In this document: positions 5,541 to 7,366 of the stretch, one piece after another | Layout: the number at the start of each line of letters is the position of its first letter | How positions within the stretch are numbered: position 1 is the stretch's first letter | Assembly: GCA_003170575.1 (NCBI GenBank) | Contig: PMZB01000159.1 | Span: forward strand, 1-7,366 | Origin: Chlamydiia bacterium | GTDB lineage: Bacteria > Chlamydiota > Chlamydiia > Chlamydiales > FEN-1388 | Direction of reading: 5' to 3' | DNA length: 7,366 bases | The notes under the pieces: model-generated | The model's input: only the letters and a program-made list of their open reading frames with translations | Told to the model about the DNA's origin: nothing | The model's database searches: none | Program-made: the position numbers and the translations under genes

Positions 5541-7298
5541 ATGAGTGTATCCTCCTTCCAAAAGAGTGACACGATGGTTGACCAAGAAGAAAAAACAGTC
5601 AGTGATGTGCCTGCCGAAGAGACGCCGCCGCAGGAGTCTTTATCGGAACAGGCTCCAGAGGAAGAGGCTGCGCCACAATCAGAGCCCGTTGCAGAAAAGG
5701 AAGAAATGCCCTCAGAACCTATCCCGGAAACAGAAGAAGCGCCTATCTCAGAATCTATCCCGGAAACAGAAGACACGCCCTCAGAACCTATCCCGGAAGC
5801 AGAAGAATCTACCTCAGAAAAGGAAGAAAGTCCCTCGGAAGAGGAGGCCCCGGAAAAAGAGGAAGCGCCCGCACCCGAAACAGAAGCGGCCCACGTAGAT
5901 TTTGATCTGCTGGAAACAGAAGGGAGATGGCTTCTTAAGGTCATCTCAGGGCCGAATACTGGAGCTGAGTTTGCTATGCATAGCGGCTCAAGCTACCTTC
6001 TAGGCACAGATACAAAAGAATGCGACATTGTGTTTCAAGACTTGAGTGTCTCAAGAAAACATGCACGGCTCACCATTGACCCGCGTGAAAATGCTACCTT
6101 AGAGGATCTAGGGAGCAGAAATGGAACCTATGTGAGCGGTGAGAAAATAACCAAAAAAGACATCGCTGGAAATGTGCTCGTCACCATTGGCACGACCTCT
6201 TTCATGCTATACGACAGAGAGGCTGAACACACAACCATTATCGCCCCCACAACCCAATCTAAAAAAGACGAGTCTAAAGAAGAGGGCAAAGAGGAAGGTG
6301 CTCATCTTGGGCCTATTCAGGAGGCGGTATTTGCGCCCCTCCAATCAGAAGTGGAACGGCTAAAAGAGCGGGAGCGGATGTTTGCAAAAACGAGCCGCGC
6401 TATCAGCTCGCTTATTATCTTAGGGATTGTTACAGGACTTGTCCTGTTGGTGGGCGTAGGAATGGTGTTTCTTTTCCACACGGAGGAGGTTTCTACCCCC
6501 AAAGTAGCTGATCCAGAGGTGGAAATTTCACGTGTACTCGCCAATTTTCCGGCGATTCGGTATAGCTATAACCCGACAAATAACAGACTTTTGCTTATTG
6601 GACACGTACTTACCACAACGGATCGTCAACGCTTGCTAGATTCTCTCTCGCAGCTTAAATTTCTACGAGACATCGACTATAGCAGTGTTGTTATAAATGA
6701 ACTTGTGTGGAGGGAAACAAACCAGCTTTTAAGCAAAAACCCAGCTTGGGCAGGCATTACCATTACTTCCCCGACTGCCGGAAAGTTTATGATTACAGGG
6801 CTTTTGAAAACGAGTAAGCAGGCAAATGAGCTTTTCGACTATCTTTCCCTTAACTTTCCTTATATGGACCTCTTGGAAAAAAAGGTCATTATCGAGGAAG
6901 ATCTATTGAACCAGATAAAAAGAGAGCTTTCTGGGGCCGGGTTTAGAGGAGTTATGCCAACTTTGGCAAATGGAGACCTTACCCTTACAGGAAATCTGGG
7001 AGAGGGGACAGGAGAGAAATTCCAGAAACTGGTAACCTTATTCAAATCTTTGCCAGGAATAAGAAACGTCAACCTTCAGGTGAGTGAAACTGGACAAAAA
7101 GAAGCATTTGTTGACTTGACAGATAAATACCGGATTTCGGGATTTGCAAAAAGCGGTAAAAAAAGCTCTGTTGTGATTAATGGAAGAATTTTGGGTCAGG
7201 GCGATATTCTTGACGGAATGCTGATTACAGATGTCACAGCTACCACAGTTTTCCTCGAAAAAGACGGTATAAAGTATAAAATTGAATTTAATCAGTAA
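5541..7298 (+). CDS. cdsD: CdsD/SctD (YscD-type) T3SS inner-membrane ring protein with FHA domain
   Basis: Predicted basal-body component: a single-pass inner-membrane protein whose periplasmic part forms the outer inner-membrane ring around SctJ. The 585 residues comprise an acidic Glu/Pro/Ser-rich region (about 13-118), an FHA domain (about 129-225), a charged linker (226-284), one membrane helix (about 287-312) and periplasmic ring-building modules (about 326-515). A C-terminal beta-rich module follows (about 526-585). FHA hallmarks seen are S171-R-K-H174 and R193-N-G-T196; the usual Gly-Arg after the second strand is Gly155-Thr156. Chlamydiaceae CdsD is about 830 residues with two FHA domains and is a substrate of the kinase PknD, so this form is shorter with one canonical FHA. 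The first ATG has a weak AAGG at 5531-5534. M12 at 5574, after AAAGAG (5561-5566), is an alternative start. A double stop TAA-TAG ends the gene. Confidence 0.92.
   Translation: MSVSSFQKSDTMVDQEEKTVSDVPAEETPPQESLSEQAPEEEAAPQSEPVAEKEEMPSEPIPETEEAPISESIPETEDTPSEPIPEAEESTSEKEESPSEEEAPEKEEAPAPETEAAHVDFDLLETEGRWLLKVISGPNTGAEFAMHSGSSYLLGTDTKECDIVFQDLSVSRKHARLTIDPRENATLEDLGSRNGTYVSGEKITKKDIAGNVLVTIGTTSFMLYDREAEHTTIIAPTTQSKKDESKEEGKEEGAHLGPIQEAVFAPLQSEVERLKERERMFAKTSRAISSLIILGIVTGLVLLVGVGMVFLFHTEEVSTPKVADPEVEISRVLANFPAIRYSYNPTNNRLLLIGHVLTTTDRQRLLDSLSQLKFLRDIDYSSVVINELVWRETNQLLSKNPAWAGITITSPTAGKFMITGLLKTSKQANELFDYLSLNFPYMDLLEKKVIIEEDLLNQIKRELSGAGFRGVMPTLANGDLTLTGNLGEGTGEKFQKLVTLFKSLPGIRNVNLQVSETGQKEAFVDLTDKYRISGFAKSGKKSSVVINGRILGQGDILDGMLITDVTATTVFLEKDGIKYKIEFNQ
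5711..5832 (+). repeat. 33/36-base tandem repeat encoding acidic Pro/Glu units in CdsD
   Basis: Three nearly identical units lie at 5711-5746 (36 bases), 5747-5779 (33) and 5780-5812 (33), followed by a decayed fourth from 5813. Each encodes a unit of the form S-E-[PS]-I-P-E-[TA]-E-[ED] plus two or three variable residues. DNA identity between units is high, so they arose recently by slippage or unequal exchange and may vary in number between strains. Confidence 0.85.
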
Positions 7299-7345
7299 TA
7301 GAGCTACAATAGCTATAGAGAGAGAGCTAGACCAAAGTCACTGAG

Positions 7346-7366
7346 ATGTGGAGAAAACTATTATGT
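7346..7366 (+). CDS. start of a downstream gene cut by the window edge, perhaps cdsE (SctE-Chlamydia nomenclature)
   Basis: GGAGA at 7350-7354 is placed 8 bases before an ATG at 7363, the likeliest start, of which only four bases are in the window. An alternative ATG at 7346 in another frame would begin M-W-R-K-L-L-C but has no clear Shine-Dalgarno. In Chlamydia the gene after cdsD is cdsE, a small basal-body-associated protein. That identity here rests on synteny only. Confidence 0.35.

Noticed and set aside
5545..5898. 117-codon Arg/Lys-rich frame overlapping the start of cdsD
   Set aside because: It is the +1 shadow of the acidic repeat (GAA/GAG-rich codons read as Lys/Arg). The cdsD frame has the FHA domain and continues to a full-length product.
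5444..5944. 166-codon open frame on the minus strand, Ser/Gly-rich
   Set aside because: It is the mirror of the Glu/Pro repeat codons of cdsD, has no ribosome site, and runs across the spacer. A frame artefact.
7302..7314. Small inverted repeat AGCTA/TAGCT after cdsD
   Set aside because: Five-bp stem with a 3-base loop and no T-run. Too weak to call a terminator, and the next gene seems to follow at once.
1..7366. tRNA, CRISPR, insertion sequence or attachment site
   Set aside because: No cloverleaf, regular direct-repeat array, transposase-like frame or terminal repeats were seen on either strand. Coding density is high and one-directional.

Overview
The window looks like part of a type III secretion (T3SS) locus from a member of the Chlamydiae. 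It more likely comes from an environmental lineage (Parachlamydiales, of the Waddlia/Parachlamydia/Simkania kind) than from a classical Chlamydia species. Three things point there. The gene content is chlamydial: an LcrH/SycD-type chaperone, a CopB-like and a CopD-like translocator, an Scc4-like CesT-family chaperone, and a SctD (CdsD) with a forkhead-associated (FHA) domain. The GC content looks moderate by eye. Protein sizes and architectures, above all the 992-residue CopB and the single-FHA CdsD, differ from what is known of Chlamydiaceae. The genus cannot be fixed from sequence reading alone.

Layout, all on the + strand. 1-39: short leader with a strong ribosome binding site. 40-684: LcrH/SycD-like TPR chaperone. 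685-752: spacer with a perfect 8-bp hairpin. 753-3731: very large CopB (SctE-type) translocator. 3732-3784: spacer with a perfect 7-bp hairpin abutting a strong Shine-Dalgarno. 3785-4996: CopD (SctB-type) translocator. 4997-5004: 8-base gap. 5005-5388: CesT-family chaperone, best matched to Scc4. 5389-5540: 152-base spacer with a possible promoter. 5541-7298: CdsD/SctD inner-membrane ring protein. 7299-7366: spacer and the probable first codon of the next gene, perhaps cdsE by synteny.

How the genes fit together. The TPR chaperone is expected to hold CopB and CopD in the cytosol. Both translocators carry a P-x-L-x-x-P motif of the kind that sits in the TPR groove of SycD-family chaperones (CopB residues 67-72, CopD residues 93-98). 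After export the two would form the translocation pore in a host or vacuole membrane. The Scc4-like protein is expected to serve the gatekeeper CopN in chlamydiae and may also touch RNA polymerase. CdsD builds the outer ring of the inner-membrane basal body, with a cytosolic FHA domain. The window thus joins a translocon operon to the start of a basal-body operon; in Chlamydia trachomatis these are separate loci.

The main novelties are the roughly 450-residue N-terminal extension of CopB, which holds degenerate repeats of about 115 residues and a UBA-like segment; the hairpins before both translocator genes; and a CdsD whose N-terminal region is an acidic Glu/Pro repeat instead of a second FHA domain. 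I see no wholly unknown system, RNA gene, mobile element or CRISPR array.
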